A DNA stretch of 64,000 bases from Streptomyces lasiicapitis (GTDB lineage: Bacteria > Actinomycetota > Actinomycetes > Streptomycetales > Streptomycetaceae): the NCBI RefSeq assembly GCF_014646335.1, contig NZ_BMNG01000005.1, forward strand, positions 309,543 through 373,542, read 5' to 3'. The translations under genes were made by a program, and so were the position numbers. Below are positions 16,309 to 24,475 of the stretch, in pieces; the first letter of the stretch is position 1; each line of letters begins with the position of its first letter. The notes below the pieces were generated by a model. That model was given only the letters and a program-made list of their open reading frames with translations, was not told the DNA's origin and made no database searches.

Positions 16309-17177
16309 GAACGCCCTTCCGGAGTGAGTCTGAAGTCGCCGGACACGATTCCCCGCGCGAACGTCTCCAAGGGCATGCCGAGGGAGAACGCACGGGCCTT
16401 GACGAGCGCCAGCGCGTCGTCGACGCGTCTGCCGATGTGCACGGAGACCATGCCCGCCGCCTGCTGCACGACGTCCCGGTGGTCGGTCCCGCCGTACAAC
16501 TCGGGGTCGGCGTCGGGGTCGAGGAGCACCGTGCGGGTCAGCGCCCCGACGATCTCCGCGAACGCCTGGGAGCCGACGAGCCCGGGACGCGGGTCGAACA
16601 CCGCGAGCGCCCCCAGACAGACGTCCGAGACGTCCGGCGTGGACAGGGGTACGGCGGCCACCTCACGGACACCGAGCGCGGTGAGCGCCGGGCCGCAGCA
16701 GGGCCAGCGCTCCTCGAGCACCATGTGGGTGGCGACGACCGTGCGGCCGGTCGCGGTGGCGTCCCTGGTCGGGCCCTCGCCCAGGATGAACTCCAACTCC
16801 TGGGCGGCGCGCGCCACTTCGTCGGACGCGGCGACGGCGAGCTGACCCTGCCCGGAGTCGACGAGGGTGAGCGCCGCGCTGGGTGTGCCGCACGCCTCCG
16901 CGACTCCGGTCATGAACTGCGGCCGCGCGCCGCGCCCCTGCGCCCACCGCGTCATGCGGCGGGCGAAGCCCTCCTGGAGCTGCGCCGACGAGCGGTGGCA
17001 GGCGGCGGTCGTACGCAGCGCCGCGGCCAGGTCCTCGTGCAGTTCGCGCCCCGGCTCCCGCGCCCATTCGTCGTGCCGCCGAGCCGAGTCATCGGCACGC
17101 GACGCGCGCTCCCGCGCCGCCGCTGCGCGTTGCCACGCTGCGGCCGCCTGGTCGGCATAGCCGTCGCCCGGGGTCAT
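16305..17177 (-). CDS. GAF-ANTAR regulator with N-terminal helical region
   Basis: 290 residues from ATG. An Ala/Arg-rich helical N-terminus (about 1-75) precedes a GAF domain (about 85-225) with the GEGPTRDATATGRTVV stretch and a C-terminal ANTAR domain (about 235-285; VVQQAAGMVSVHIGRRVDDA). It is the first gene of a two-gene unit with the downstream GAF-ANTAR protein. The promoter should lie in 17178-17400, where I see no further gene. The likely role is RNA-binding antitermination under GAF-sensed control. Confidence 0.85.
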   Translation of the reverse strand: MTPGDGYADQAAAAWQRAAAARERASRADDSARRHDEWAREPGRELHEDLAAALRTTAACHRSSAQLQEGFARRMTRWAQGRGARPQFMTGVAEACGTPSAALTLVDSGQGQLAVAASDEVARAAQELEFILGEGPTRDATATGRTVVATHMVLEERWPCCGPALTALGVREVAAVPLSTPDVSDVCLGALAVFDPRPGLVGSQAFAEIVGALTRTVLLDPDADPELYGGTDHRDVVQQAAGMVSVHIGRRVDDALALVKARAFSLGMPLETFARGIVSGDFRLTPEGRS

Positions 17178-17400
17178 GTCTGAAGCCTACGCCCGGGATT
17201 TCCGGCCCTGTGGGCGGTTCCAGGGCTTCTCACCACAAATTGGCCGGAAGGATCCGGCCCGCCAGGAGACGGATCAGGACGCTCCGCGTACGGATCTCGG
17301 CCGGATTCCGTACCGGAGCAGGTGCCCGGACTACCGCTCCCGTACGAGGGAAACCACGCCGACGCGCAGACTCCCCCGGTCGGGCAGTGGCCTGACGCGA

Positions 17401-19263
17401 TCAGCCCTCGGACTCCCGCGCCTCATCCATGAGGAACACGACCCCGCCCTTGTGCCCGTCGAACGGCGAGCACACGATGTTGCACACGATGGGTCGGCCG
17501 ATGCGGCTCACGGCCGACACCCCGACCTGTTCGGTGCGCTTGCCCGTTTCGAGGCACTTCTGGATGATCGGCCGCAGCTCGTCGGTGGGCAGCCCGAAGT
17601 CGAGCGCGAAGAAGGTCTGGTCCATGACCTCGTCGGCGCGCAGCCCCCACAGCTCGATCGCGCCGCGGTTCCAGCTCTTGACCTTCATGTCCGCGTCCAG
17701 GACGATCACGCCCGCCGCGACGCTGCTCATCACGCCCTCCAGGAAGGCGCGGGCCTCGTCCAGCTCCTCGGTGCGGATGCGCATCTCGTCGTTCATGGTC
17801 TCCAGTTCCTCGTTCCCGGACTGGAGTTCCTCGTTGGTGGTCTCCAACTCCTCGTTCGTGGACTGGAGTTCCTCGTTGGTCGTCTCCAGCTCCTCGATGC
17901 TGGACTGGAGTTCCTCGTTGGTCGTCTCCAGCTCCTCATTGGTGGACTGGAGCTCCTCGTACGCCGTCTCCAGGTCCTCGCGTACGCGCTTGACCTCGGC
18001 CTTGAGTTGGGTCAGGGCCGTGACGTCGGTGAACGTGATGATGGTGGCCGACGGCATGCCGTCGGTGCCGGACAGCGGCTGGATCGCGATGTCGTAGTAC
18101 TGGATGTCCTCGCCCATACGGCGCTCCACACGGTTCACGCGCAGCGTCCTGCGCTCGTGCTTCACCTGTTCGATCAGTGAGCGCAGCTCGACGGGCCGGT
18201 ACGAGATCTCCAGGTCCTGGAAGAGCCGCCCGCAGTCGCTCGCGGTGAGCCCGAACTGCACCCGTGCGTGGCTGTTGATGAGGACGACCGTGCCGTCGAC
18301 GTCCACGGCGATGGCCGCCAGCGGAAGGGTGTCGAGCATCAGGTCGCGCAACTGCCGGTGACGTGCCACCGATCTCAGCTCCATGCCGCTGCCCGCCCTG
18401 ATCTTCAGCGGCGCCGGCTGGTAGGGCGGCCCGGCGTCGCCCGGCTGCCGCCGGAAGACGCGCTGGCGCATGCTGACGACCTCGAAGCGCTCGGCGTCGT
18501 TCAGGAGCATCTCGGCCTTGCCGAGGAAGAGGAAGCCGCGCTCGCGCAGCGCGAAATGGAAGCGGTCGATGATCTGGGACTGCGCCTCGACGTTGAAGTA
18601 CATCAACGTGTTGCGGCAGACCAGCAGGTCCAGCCGCGAGATGGGGGCGTCGCGGGTCACGTCGTGCCGCCCGAAGATGACCCGGCGCCGCATGTCGGGC
18701 CGGAAGCCGAACTGCACGCCGTTCTGCTCGAAGTACTTCTCGCGCAGCTCGGGCGGCAGGGCCTCCAGGTCCTTGGCGGTGTAGAGCGCGGCGCGGGCCT
18801 CGCGCAGCGCCTCCTCGTCGACGTCAGTGCCGTAGATCTTGACGCGCCTCAGGCACTCGTCGAGGCCCAGCGCCTCCGCGAACATGATCGCGAGGGAGTA
18901 CGCCTCCTCGCCGCTGGAGCAGCCCGCGCTCCACACCCGGATCTCCTCCTCGGGACCGAGACCGGCGAGGAGATCGGGGACGACCTCGCGCTGCAGGAAC
19001 GTCCAGGCGTCGGGGTCGCGGAAGATCGAGGTGACGTTGATCAGGATGGTGTTGAAGAGGGCGCCGAATTCCTCGGCGCTGGTCTCCAGGAGGTCGCGGT
19101 AGTCCGCGTACGACTGGATGTCGACGTCGGACATCCGCTTGCGGATGCGGCGGCCGAGCGAGGAGCGCTTGTAGCCGGTGAAGTCGAAGCCCCGGGCGTC
19201 CCGCAGAAATCGGAGGAGCTCCTCCAGCTCCTCGTCCGTCTCGGCGTCCCGCACTTCAGCCAT
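17401..19263 (-). CDS. CheR-type methyltransferase fused to PAS domains and a long coiled coil
   Basis: 620 residues from ATG 19263, overlapping the cheB-like stop (ATGA). Order: CheR N-terminal helical domain and SAM-binding methyltransferase (about 10-275; VWSAGCSSGEEAYSLA, then DLLVCRNTLMYF), a PAS-like domain (about 300-420), a coiled coil of repeated TNEELQS/TNEELET heptads (about 424-503), and a second PAS domain (about 505-612). In chemotaxis CheR methylates receptor glutamates. Streptomyces is non-motile, so the substrate here is unknown. No histidine kinase domain is fused, unlike many CheB/CheR-PAS hybrids. Confidence 0.87.
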   Translation of the reverse strand: MAEVRDAETDEELEELLRFLRDARGFDFTGYKRSSLGRRIRKRMSDVDIQSYADYRDLLETSAEEFGALFNTILINVTSIFRDPDAWTFLQREVVPDLLAGLGPEEEIRVWSAGCSSGEEAYSLAIMFAEALGLDECLRRVKIYGTDVDEEALREARAALYTAKDLEALPPELREKYFEQNGVQFGFRPDMRRRVIFGRHDVTRDAPISRLDLLVCRNTLMYFNVEAQSQIIDRFHFALRERGFLFLGKAEMLLNDAERFEVVSMRQRVFRRQPGDAGPPYQPAPLKIRAGSGMELRSVARHRQLRDLMLDTLPLAAIAVDVDGTVVLINSHARVQFGLTASDCGRLFQDLEISYRPVELRSLIEQVKHERRTLRVNRVERRMGEDIQYYDIAIQPLSGTDGMPSATIITFTDVTALTQLKAEVKRVREDLETAYEELQSTNEELETTNEELQSSIEELETTNEELQSTNEELETTNEELQSGNEELETMNDEMRIRTEELDEARAFLEGVMSSVAAGVIVLDADMKVKSWNRGAIELWGLRADEVMDQTFFALDFGLPTDELRPIIQKCLETGKRTEQVGVSAVSRIGRPIVCNIVCSPFDGHKGGVVFLMDEARESEG

Positions 19264-19895
19264 CACTGCCTCTTGTCCTCGACGAGCCCGCGCACGAACG
19301 CGGCGATCTCCTCCAGGGGTAGCACGAAGTCCACTGCTCCCGTACCCACGGCTGCCGCGGGCATGCCCGTGAACTCCGCCGAGCGCGGGTCCTGCGCGAT
19401 GACGGTGCCGCCGCGCGCCTTCACCGCGTCGACGCCCTTCGCGCCGTCCCTGCCCGTCCCCGTCAGGACGCAGGCGATGGCCTGCGGCCCGTACATGCCC
19501 GCCACCGACTCGAACAGCAGGTCGGCGGAGGGCCGCACGAAGTTCACGGGCTCGCTGGTGGACAGCGAAAGGAGGCCGTCCTGGCCCACCAGGAGATGCC
19601 GGTCGGGCGGCGCGACGTACACGGTTCCGGGCAGCGCCCACTCGCCGTGCTCCGCGAGCTTCACGGGCAGCGGGGTGCGCCGTGACAGCACCTCGGCGAT
19701 GACCGTGCGATGGCGGGGGTCCAGATGCTGTACGAGGAGGACGGGCACGGAGAGGTGGGGTCCGAGGCCGCCGAGCAGCACGCCCAGGCCGTACACCCCG
19801 CCGGCCGAAGCGGCCACGGCCACGACCGAAAAGGTGCCCTCCGTGCCCTTCGCGTTCGCATCTGCCGACCGATCCGCCGACTGGTGAGCCGTCAC
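19263..19895 (-). CDS. CheB-type methylesterase domain protein
   Basis: About 210 residues, only the CheB catalytic domain without a receiver domain. Catalytic residues are Ser in AASAGGVYG, His in VQHLDPRH and Asp in GTGRDGAKG. The expected reaction is removal of methyl groups from glutamate side chains, opposing the adjacent CheR protein, whose start overlaps this stop. GTG 19895 is preceded at 7 bases by TAGGCT and has no ribosome-binding site, the pattern of a leaderless actinobacterial transcript. The pair may form a methylation-based signalling module unrelated to swimming. Confidence 0.85.
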   Translation of the reverse strand: MTAHQSADRSADANAKGTEGTFSVVAVAASAGGVYGLGVLLGGLGPHLSVPVLLVQHLDPRHRTVIAEVLSRRTPLPVKLAEHGEWALPGTVYVAPPDRHLLVGQDGLLSLSTSEPVNFVRPSADLLFESVAGMYGPQAIACVLTGTGRDGAKGVDAVKARGGTVIAQDPRSAEFTGMPAAAVGTGAVDFVLPLEEIAAFVRGLVEDKRQ

Positions 19896-19902
19896 ACGGT
19901 CG

Positions 19903-19908
19903 AGCCTA
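19903..19908 (-). promoter_or_regulatory. -10 element for a leaderless cheB-cheR transcript
   Basis: TAGGCT on the minus strand ends 7 bases before GTG 19895, placing the likely transcription start at the start codon. No Shine-Dalgarno sequence is seen. Confidence 0.5.
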
Positions 19909-20078
19909 GCGCGGGCGGGCGCCGCCGCAGTGGGCGCGACGGAGGCACAGGTGGGCGCGATGGCGCGTACCCACCGGGTGGCGACTCCCCCGGCGGGCGG
20001 CGCCCCGGGCCCCCGGCCGTACCCCATGCGGCCCAACCGGCCGTGCGCACCCGCACGGCCGGGGGTGTCCTTGCAGCT

Positions 20079-20807
20079 ATGGGCTATGGCATAGACAGCC
20101 CGCGCGAAGCGGGCACCAGCGAAGCGGGCACCACCCGACGGAACGCGATCGGCCTGGCGGCGGGCTTCCTTGCCGGCGGGGCGCTGTCAGGAGCGATGGC
20201 CACACCCGCCGCGGCGGACGAGGACGACTGGGTCCAGGGCCGGGAGGCCTGGGCCACCGGCGAGGAGGCGCGGGACGCGCACGGGGACTGGTGCGTCGCG
20301 GACCTCGACGAGGAGTTCGAGGCGGACCTCGCCGCGGCGGACGCCATGTTCCCCGAGGAGGACAGCCGCGGACTCGGCGCGGCCGCGGCCCCCAAGGGCC
20401 GCTACACCCGGCCGCTGCGCCGCCGCTACCGCGTCACCTCGCGCTACGGCGTACGCGGCAACTGGGCCGCCGGCCACCACACCGGCATCGACCTCGGCGT
20501 GCCGAGCGGCACCCCCGTGTACGCCGTGACCAGCGGCGTCGTGGTCCTCGCGCGCTGGTCGGGGGCGTACGGCAAGGCGGTGACGGTGCGCATGGGGGAC
20601 AGGCACTACGTGGTGTTCGGGCATCTCTCGCGGATCTCGGTGCGCCAGGGGCAGCGCATCCGCACCGGCGCCCGCATCGGCTACAGCGGCGCCACCGGAC
20701 GTGCCACGGGCCCGCACCTCCATCTGGAGATACGGGCCCGGCGCGGCTACGGCTCGGACATCAACCCCGTCTCCTACCTGGCCAGGCGAGGGGTGCGGCT
20801 GGTGTAG
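20079..20807 (+). CDS. Secreted M23-family peptidase (LytM type)
   Basis: About 242 residues. The N-terminus has a Tat-like TRRNAIGLAAGF stretch and a signal cleavage region ending TPAAADED. A spacer is followed by an M23 domain with zinc ligands in HHTGIDLG and in GPHLHLEI. M23 enzymes cut peptide cross-links or glycine bridges in peptidoglycan; both motifs are intact, so activity is likely. ATG 20079 precedes the signal region; its ribosome-binding site is weak. It is divergent from cheB and convergent with the next small secreted gene. Confidence 0.88.
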   Translation: MGYGIDSPREAGTSEAGTTRRNAIGLAAGFLAGGALSGAMATPAAADEDDWVQGREAWATGEEARDAHGDWCVADLDEEFEADLAAADAMFPEEDSRGLGAAAAPKGRYTRPLRRRYRVTSRYGVRGNWAAGHHTGIDLGVPSGTPVYAVTSGVVVLARWSGAYGKAVTVRMGDRHYVVFGHLSRISVRQGQRIRTGARIGYSGATGRATGPHLHLEIRARRGYGSDINPVSYLARRGVRLV

Positions 20808-20835
20808 CCGACTGGTCCGGGCCGCGCGCCGCGGG

Positions 20836-21126
20836 CTACTGGACGGCGGGCAGCAGGCCCGTGACGGGCGCCGCCAGGTCGGTGAGCTGGTGCAGCTGGT
20901 TGAGCTTGTTGAGCTGGTGGATGCCGCCGAGCTGCCCTGCGACGGTCGGCACCATGTGCCGCTGTTCGGCGGGCAGGCCGGACGTCTGCAGGTCGTCGAT
21001 GGTGTCCAGGACCGAGAGGCTGGGCTTCGCCTGAGCATCGGTGGACGCGTGAGCGGCGGGCGCGGCCAGCGCCGCGGCACCGGCGGCGAGCGAGACGGCG
21101 GCCATGAGTCGGCGTGCTGATGTCAT
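20836..21126 (-). CDS. Small secreted protein, unassigned
   Basis: 96 residues with a clear signal peptide (MTSARRLMAAVSLAAGAAAL, cleaved after about AHA). The mature ~68 residues are hydrophilic with a Gln/Leu/Asn-rich LNKLNQLHQLTDL stretch and no cysteine. I do not recognise a family. It is divergent from a chaplin gene 165 bases away, so it may be co-regulated with surface proteins. A structural role on hyphae is inference only. Confidence 0.7.
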   Translation of the reverse strand: MTSARRLMAAVSLAAGAAALAAPAAHASTDAQAKPSLSVLDTIDDLQTSGLPAEQRHMVPTVAGQLGGIHQLNKLNQLHQLTDLAAPVTGLLPAVQ

Positions 21127-21213
21127 GGCCTGGAAAACGCCCCGGCCGCGGCGGAGGAAACGGCTCGCACGGCACTGTCACTCAGGAAGCCCACCGCGCG
21201 CGGCCCCGCCCGC

Positions 21214-21242
21214 CGTGACCTCGTGTCCGCGCGCGGCGTTAG
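21214..21242 (+). promoter_or_regulatory. Possible BldN-like promoter of the chaplin gene
   Basis: CGTGAC (21214-21219), 17 bases, CGTTAG (21237-21242). This resembles the published sigma-BldN consensus (CGTAAC, 16-17 bases, CGTTGA) at 5/6 and 4/6 positions and lies 48 bases before the start codon. It is a weak match taken alone. Confidence 0.4.
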
Positions 21243-21290
21243 AGGAACGCGGTCGTCCCGGCCGCATTCCCCCAGTCAAAGGAGAACGTG

Positions 21291-21554
21291 ATGTCTCGCA
21301 TCGCGAAGGTAGCCGCAGTCACGCTCGGCGCGGGTGCCGTCGTGTTCAGCGGCGCCGGCCTGGCCTCGGCGGACGCCGGCGCGGACGGCAAGGCCGTCGG
21401 CTCCCCCGGTGTGGTCTCGGGCAACCTGATCCAGGTCCCCGTCAACCTCGCGGCCAACGTCTGCGGCAACACCGTCGACGTCGTCGGCCTGCTGAACCCC
21501 ACCTTCGGCAACAAGTGCGTCAACAAGGGCGGCCAGCACGGCTACGGAAGCTGA
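21291..21554 (+). CDS. Short chaplin (secreted hydrophobic aerial-hypha coat protein)
   Basis: 87 residues. ATG 21291 follows AAAGGAG at the right distance. A signal peptide (about 1-28) is followed by one chaplin domain: GSPGVVSGNLIQVPV, then NVCGNTVDVVGLLNPTFGN, with the two conserved cysteines (VCGN and NKCVN). Short chaplins assemble into amyloid-like films that lower surface tension and let aerial hyphae escape the medium. A short Gly/His-rich tail (KGGQHGYGS) is unusual. A strong hairpin follows the stop. Confidence 0.95.
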   Translation: MSRIAKVAAVTLGAGAVVFSGAGLASADAGADGKAVGSPGVVSGNLIQVPVNLAANVCGNTVDVVGLLNPTFGNKCVNKGGQHGYGS

Positions 21555-21568
21555 CCCGCAGCGAGGCG

Positions 21569-21594
21569 AAGCCCCCGGCAGCTGCCGGGGGCTT
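21569..21594 (+). terminator. Terminator after the short chaplin
   Basis: A perfect 13-bp inverted repeat with no extra loop bases (21569-21581 and 21582-21594), 15 bases after the stop. The tail is short (TTT, then C-rich). Confidence 0.8.
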
Positions 21595-21652
21595 TCCCCT
21601 GTGCGGACCCGCGACCCGCCGTCCGGCCCCGCGCCACCTGACGCAGCCGCCG

Positions 21653-22519
21653 CTACTCGGCGTACTTGTAGATCCCCTTGTGGCTGAGCATGTCCTGCGG
21701 CGTCGTCCGCCACGGCGGCATCGGCTGGCGCCGGGCCACGATGCGCTCGAACTGCGAATCGCCCAACTCCGGCGGCCGCGCCGGGAGATACGGGGCGGAG
21801 TCCGGCCGCAGCCGCTGCCACCGGGTCCACAGCAGGTCCACGAAGGCGTGGTGCAGCCAGAACACCGGGTCGTTCACGGACGCGCCGCCGAGCATGTGCC
21901 CGCCGACCCAGCGGTGCACCCGGTTGTGGTTGCGCCAGCGCTCGCTGCCGACGCCGGACGTCCAGCCCTCCAAGCGGTTGCGGAAGCCACGCGAGGAGGT
22001 GGAGTCCCAGGGCGACACGTCGTACACCGTCTCCGCCGTCGCCCACGCCACGTCCTGCCGGGTCGGCAGCTTCAGCGGGTCGCCGGGGCGGCCGAGAGCG
22101 CGGGTGAGGAAGTCCCCGTCGGTGACGCCCTCCTTGACGACCCAGCCGTTGCCCCGGGCGAACGGCCCGGTCGTGACCCGCCGGTCACCGCGCCGCCCGG
22201 TCCCGCCCATCAGGTCCTCGCCCCACAGCGAGGAGGCGGGCGTGCGGTCCTTCGTCCAGTCCCAGTACGGCACGGTGACGCCCTGGTCGACGCGGCGCAG
22301 CGCCCGCTCGAAGTCGAGCAGGAAGCGGCGGTGCCAGGGCAGGAAACTGGGGGTCATATGGGCGACGCGGAGCCGGTGTTCGCCGTCCGAGACGTAGTAG
22401 TCGATGTGCGTGCGCACGAATTCGTCGTACTCGCCGCTGCGTTTGATCTTCAGTACGGCGTCGACGAACCGGCGCCGCTCGGCGCGGCTCAGGCTGCTCT
22501 GGTTCTTTCGCGTGTACAC
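21653..22519 (-). CDS. melC2: Tyrosinase (MelC2)
   Basis: About 288 residues from GTG 22519. It is a type 3 copper protein: the CuA histidines lie in HIDYYV, VAHMTPSF and PWHRRFLLDFE, and the CuB histidines in HNRVHRWVGGHM and FWLHHAFVD. It oxidises tyrosine to dopa and dopaquinone, leading to melanin. There is no signal peptide; MelC2 is exported with its partner MelC1, encoded 71 bases upstream. The length matches Streptomyces tyrosinases. Confidence 0.95.
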   Translation of the reverse strand: MYTRKNQSSLSRAERRRFVDAVLKIKRSGEYDEFVRTHIDYYVSDGEHRLRVAHMTPSFLPWHRRFLLDFERALRRVDQGVTVPYWDWTKDRTPASSLWGEDLMGGTGRRGDRRVTTGPFARGNGWVVKEGVTDGDFLTRALGRPGDPLKLPTRQDVAWATAETVYDVSPWDSTSSRGFRNRLEGWTSGVGSERWRNHNRVHRWVGGHMLGGASVNDPVFWLHHAFVDLLWTRWQRLRPDSAPYLPARPPELGDSQFERIVARRQPMPPWRTTPQDMLSHKGIYKYAE

Positions 22520-22590
22520 CAAGGTCCGTGTCCGTCCGTTCTCCGGTCGTCCGTTCGCGGTGCGCCGTTCGCAGGGGGGTCGGGCGACGC

Positions 22591-23013
22591 TCAGTGGAGG
22601 CGGCCGCTCAGGGTCTGGTGCGTGCCGAGTTCGTCGACGGCGCCGCGGGCGGCGGCCAGCGGGGTCGCGTACGACTGGTAGTGGTCGACCATGCTCAGAT
22701 AGCTGCCGTCGGCGCGGCGCATCAGGCCGAGCGGCTGCCCGTCGACGCTGACCCGCCAGCCCTCCGGGCCGTGCGCGCCGTCCCCGGTGACCGGCTCGCC
22801 CTGGATGCGGCGGCCCCGGTACGTCTCGTCGAAGTCGAGGGAGGGCCCGCCCGGCGCCCCCGGCTGCCCCTCTTCGTCGGCTTCGTCGGAACCGCGCAGC
22901 CCGCGGAAGGCGCCGACGGCGCCGAGGACGGCGGTGGCCGCGGCCGCGATCAGATGGCGGCGCGTCAGGCGGGGGACGGTGCGTGCGGACGGCACAGCGG
23001 CGATCTCCTCCAT
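22591..23013 (-). CDS. melC1: Tyrosinase cofactor/copper chaperone MelC1
   Basis: 140 residues from ATG. A Tat signal (LTRRHLIAAAATAVLGAVGA) is followed by an acidic linker and the MelC1 fold (DETYRGRRIQG, GWRVSVDGQPLGLM, SYLSMVDHYQSYATPL). MelC1 delivers copper to apo-tyrosinase and carries it through the Tat pathway. It is the first gene of the mel operon. The 53-base gap to the VKOR-like gene upstream suggests possible read-through from that operon. Confidence 0.94.
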   Translation of the reverse strand: MEEIAAVPSARTVPRLTRRHLIAAAATAVLGAVGAFRGLRGSDEADEEGQPGAPGGPSLDFDETYRGRRIQGEPVTGDGAHGPEGWRVSVDGQPLGLMRRADGSYLSMVDHYQSYATPLAAARGAVDELGTHQTLSGRLH

Positions 23014-23066
23014 GCGTCGGATCGTTCCGCACGGAAGACCGCTCCGTACGTCGGAACCAAGGGAAT

Positions 23067-23741
23067 TCACCCCATCCAGAAATCCCACCAGCGCGTCAGG
23101 ATCAACATGCCGATGACCCCCGAATGCAGCACCGGAAGCACCCAGGTGAACTCGTTCATGAACACGCGCAGCCACGCGGGCGCGGGCAGGAATCCGTGGC
23201 GCACGTTGTGCGACGTCACGTACCAGAACATGAGCAGCGTGGCCGCCCACGCCAGACAGCACCACAGGCACAGCGCGTTGACGCGGTAGAGGGACTGGGC
23301 CTGCAGCCAGGCGCAGAACGCGACACCGAAGAGCGTGCCCGCGTTCAGCGTCAGCCAGTACCAGCGCGGGAAGCGCGCCCCGGCAAGGAGGCTCACGCCG
23401 ACGCACACGACGACGGCGTACGCGACGAGCCCCAGCATCGGGTTGGGGAACCCGAACGCGGCGGCCTGCTCGCTCTTCATGACGCTGCCGCAGGCCACCA
23501 CCGGGTTCATGCCGCACCCGGGGACGTAGTCGGGGTCCTGGAGCAGCTTGAACTTGTCGAGGGTGACGACCCAGGAGGCGAGCAGCCCCGCCGCCCCCGT
23601 AAGGACGAGCAGCAGGGCGAGCCCACGGCCGCTCCCGGCCGTCCGGGAGCGGCCTTGCGCGGGAGCGGTCGTGGACCCGGCGGCGGCCTCGGCGGCGGAG
23701 CCCTGCGCCGGTACGAGGCCCGCCGGTGCGACGGCGCGCAT
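23067..23741 (-). CDS. Vitamin K epoxide reductase (VKOR) family membrane protein
   Basis: About 224 residues. A low-complexity N-terminus precedes four or five membrane segments. Redox cysteines are visible in CGMNPVVACGS and in the active-site CLWC. Bacterial VKOR proteins reoxidise a DsbA-like partner using menaquinone and so drive disulphide formation outside the membrane. Chaplins and rodlins need disulphides, so the position is suggestive. Its ATG overlaps the stop of the DUF5949-like gene (TGATG). Confidence 0.88.
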   Translation of the reverse strand: MRAVAPAGLVPAQGSAAEAAAGSTTAPAQGRSRTAGSGRGLALLLVLTGAAGLLASWVVTLDKFKLLQDPDYVPGCGMNPVVACGSVMKSEQAAAFGFPNPMLGLVAYAVVVCVGVSLLAGARFPRWYWLTLNAGTLFGVAFCAWLQAQSLYRVNALCLWCCLAWAATLLMFWYVTSHNVRHGFLPAPAWLRVFMNEFTWVLPVLHSGVIGMLILTRWWDFWMG

Positions 23742-24244
23742 CAGCCGCGCAGCCTGCGCACGGGCAGCAGGCAGTGCGCCGCGTTCAGCATGGTCTCCTC
23801 GGAGCCCGCGAAGTCGCGCAGCGCGTCCTCGTCGACGGGGCTGCCGGGCTTGCCCTCGGGCCAGGCCCGGGTGGTGATCATGAAGTAGGCGTGGCCGCGC
23901 AGGTGCACGGCGGCGAGCCACTCCGGCGGGACGACGCACTGCGCCTTCACGAGGGGCATGTTCACCACGGCCTGCTCGGCCTCGACGAGGAGGCCGACGG
24001 GCAGGGAGGGGTTGCGGGCGCCGTCGAGGACGGGGCCGCCGATGGGCAGTGCCGCGTCGCGCAGCAGGGTGCGCATGGCCTCGGCCGTGGCCTCCGGGCC
24101 GCCTTCGGTGTCGCCCAGGGAGTAGGCCAGCAGGAAGGCCATGTCCTTCTCGTCCTCCGGGTGTTCGCCGCTCCAGGCGAGGACGGCGAGGGTGCCGAGG
24201 TCGGTCACGCGGAAAGTGCGCTGTTCGTTGGAGGTTGAGGTCAT
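23741..24244 (-). CDS. DUF5949-like Streptomyces protein
   Basis: About 167 residues from ATG 24244. It is a soluble protein without signal peptide or membrane segment, with the stretches FRVTDLGTLAVLAWSG and LLAYSLGD. I match it from memory to DUF5949, a Streptomyces family of unknown function. It is coupled to the VKOR-like gene by a one-base stop/start overlap, so the two are probably expressed together. No catalytic motif is evident. Confidence 0.6.
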   Translation of the reverse strand: MTSTSNEQRTFRVTDLGTLAVLAWSGEHPEDEKDMAFLLAYSLGDTEGGPEATAEAMRTLLRDAALPIGGPVLDGARNPSLPVGLLVEAEQAVVNMPLVKAQCVVPPEWLAAVHLRGHAYFMITTRAWPEGKPGSPVDEDALRDFAGSEETMLNAAHCLLPVRRLRG

Positions 24245-24441
24245 GGGCTGCACGCTATAGACGCCCGGGGGCCGTCCGAACGGCTTTGTCACCTGTCTGG
24301 CGGATCCCGGACGCGGCACCACACTTTGGGGGCACGCGGGCCGCGCGCTTGACGCGGCCGTTCGGCTGCGGCTGTTCGGCTGCGGCTGTCCGAGGGCGCC
24401 GAAGGGCCGGTCCGGCGGCCAAGCGCAGGAACCGGCCCTTT

Positions 24442-24461
24442 CGCCTCCGGTCGCGGAGGCG
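24442..24461 (-). terminator. Hairpin downstream of the Cys-less chaplin
   Basis: An 8-bp perfect inverted repeat (24442-24449 and 24454-24461) with a 4-base loop, just after the minus-strand chaplin stop. Confidence 0.55.
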
Positions 24462-24475
24462 TCCCCGAGGGTGCG

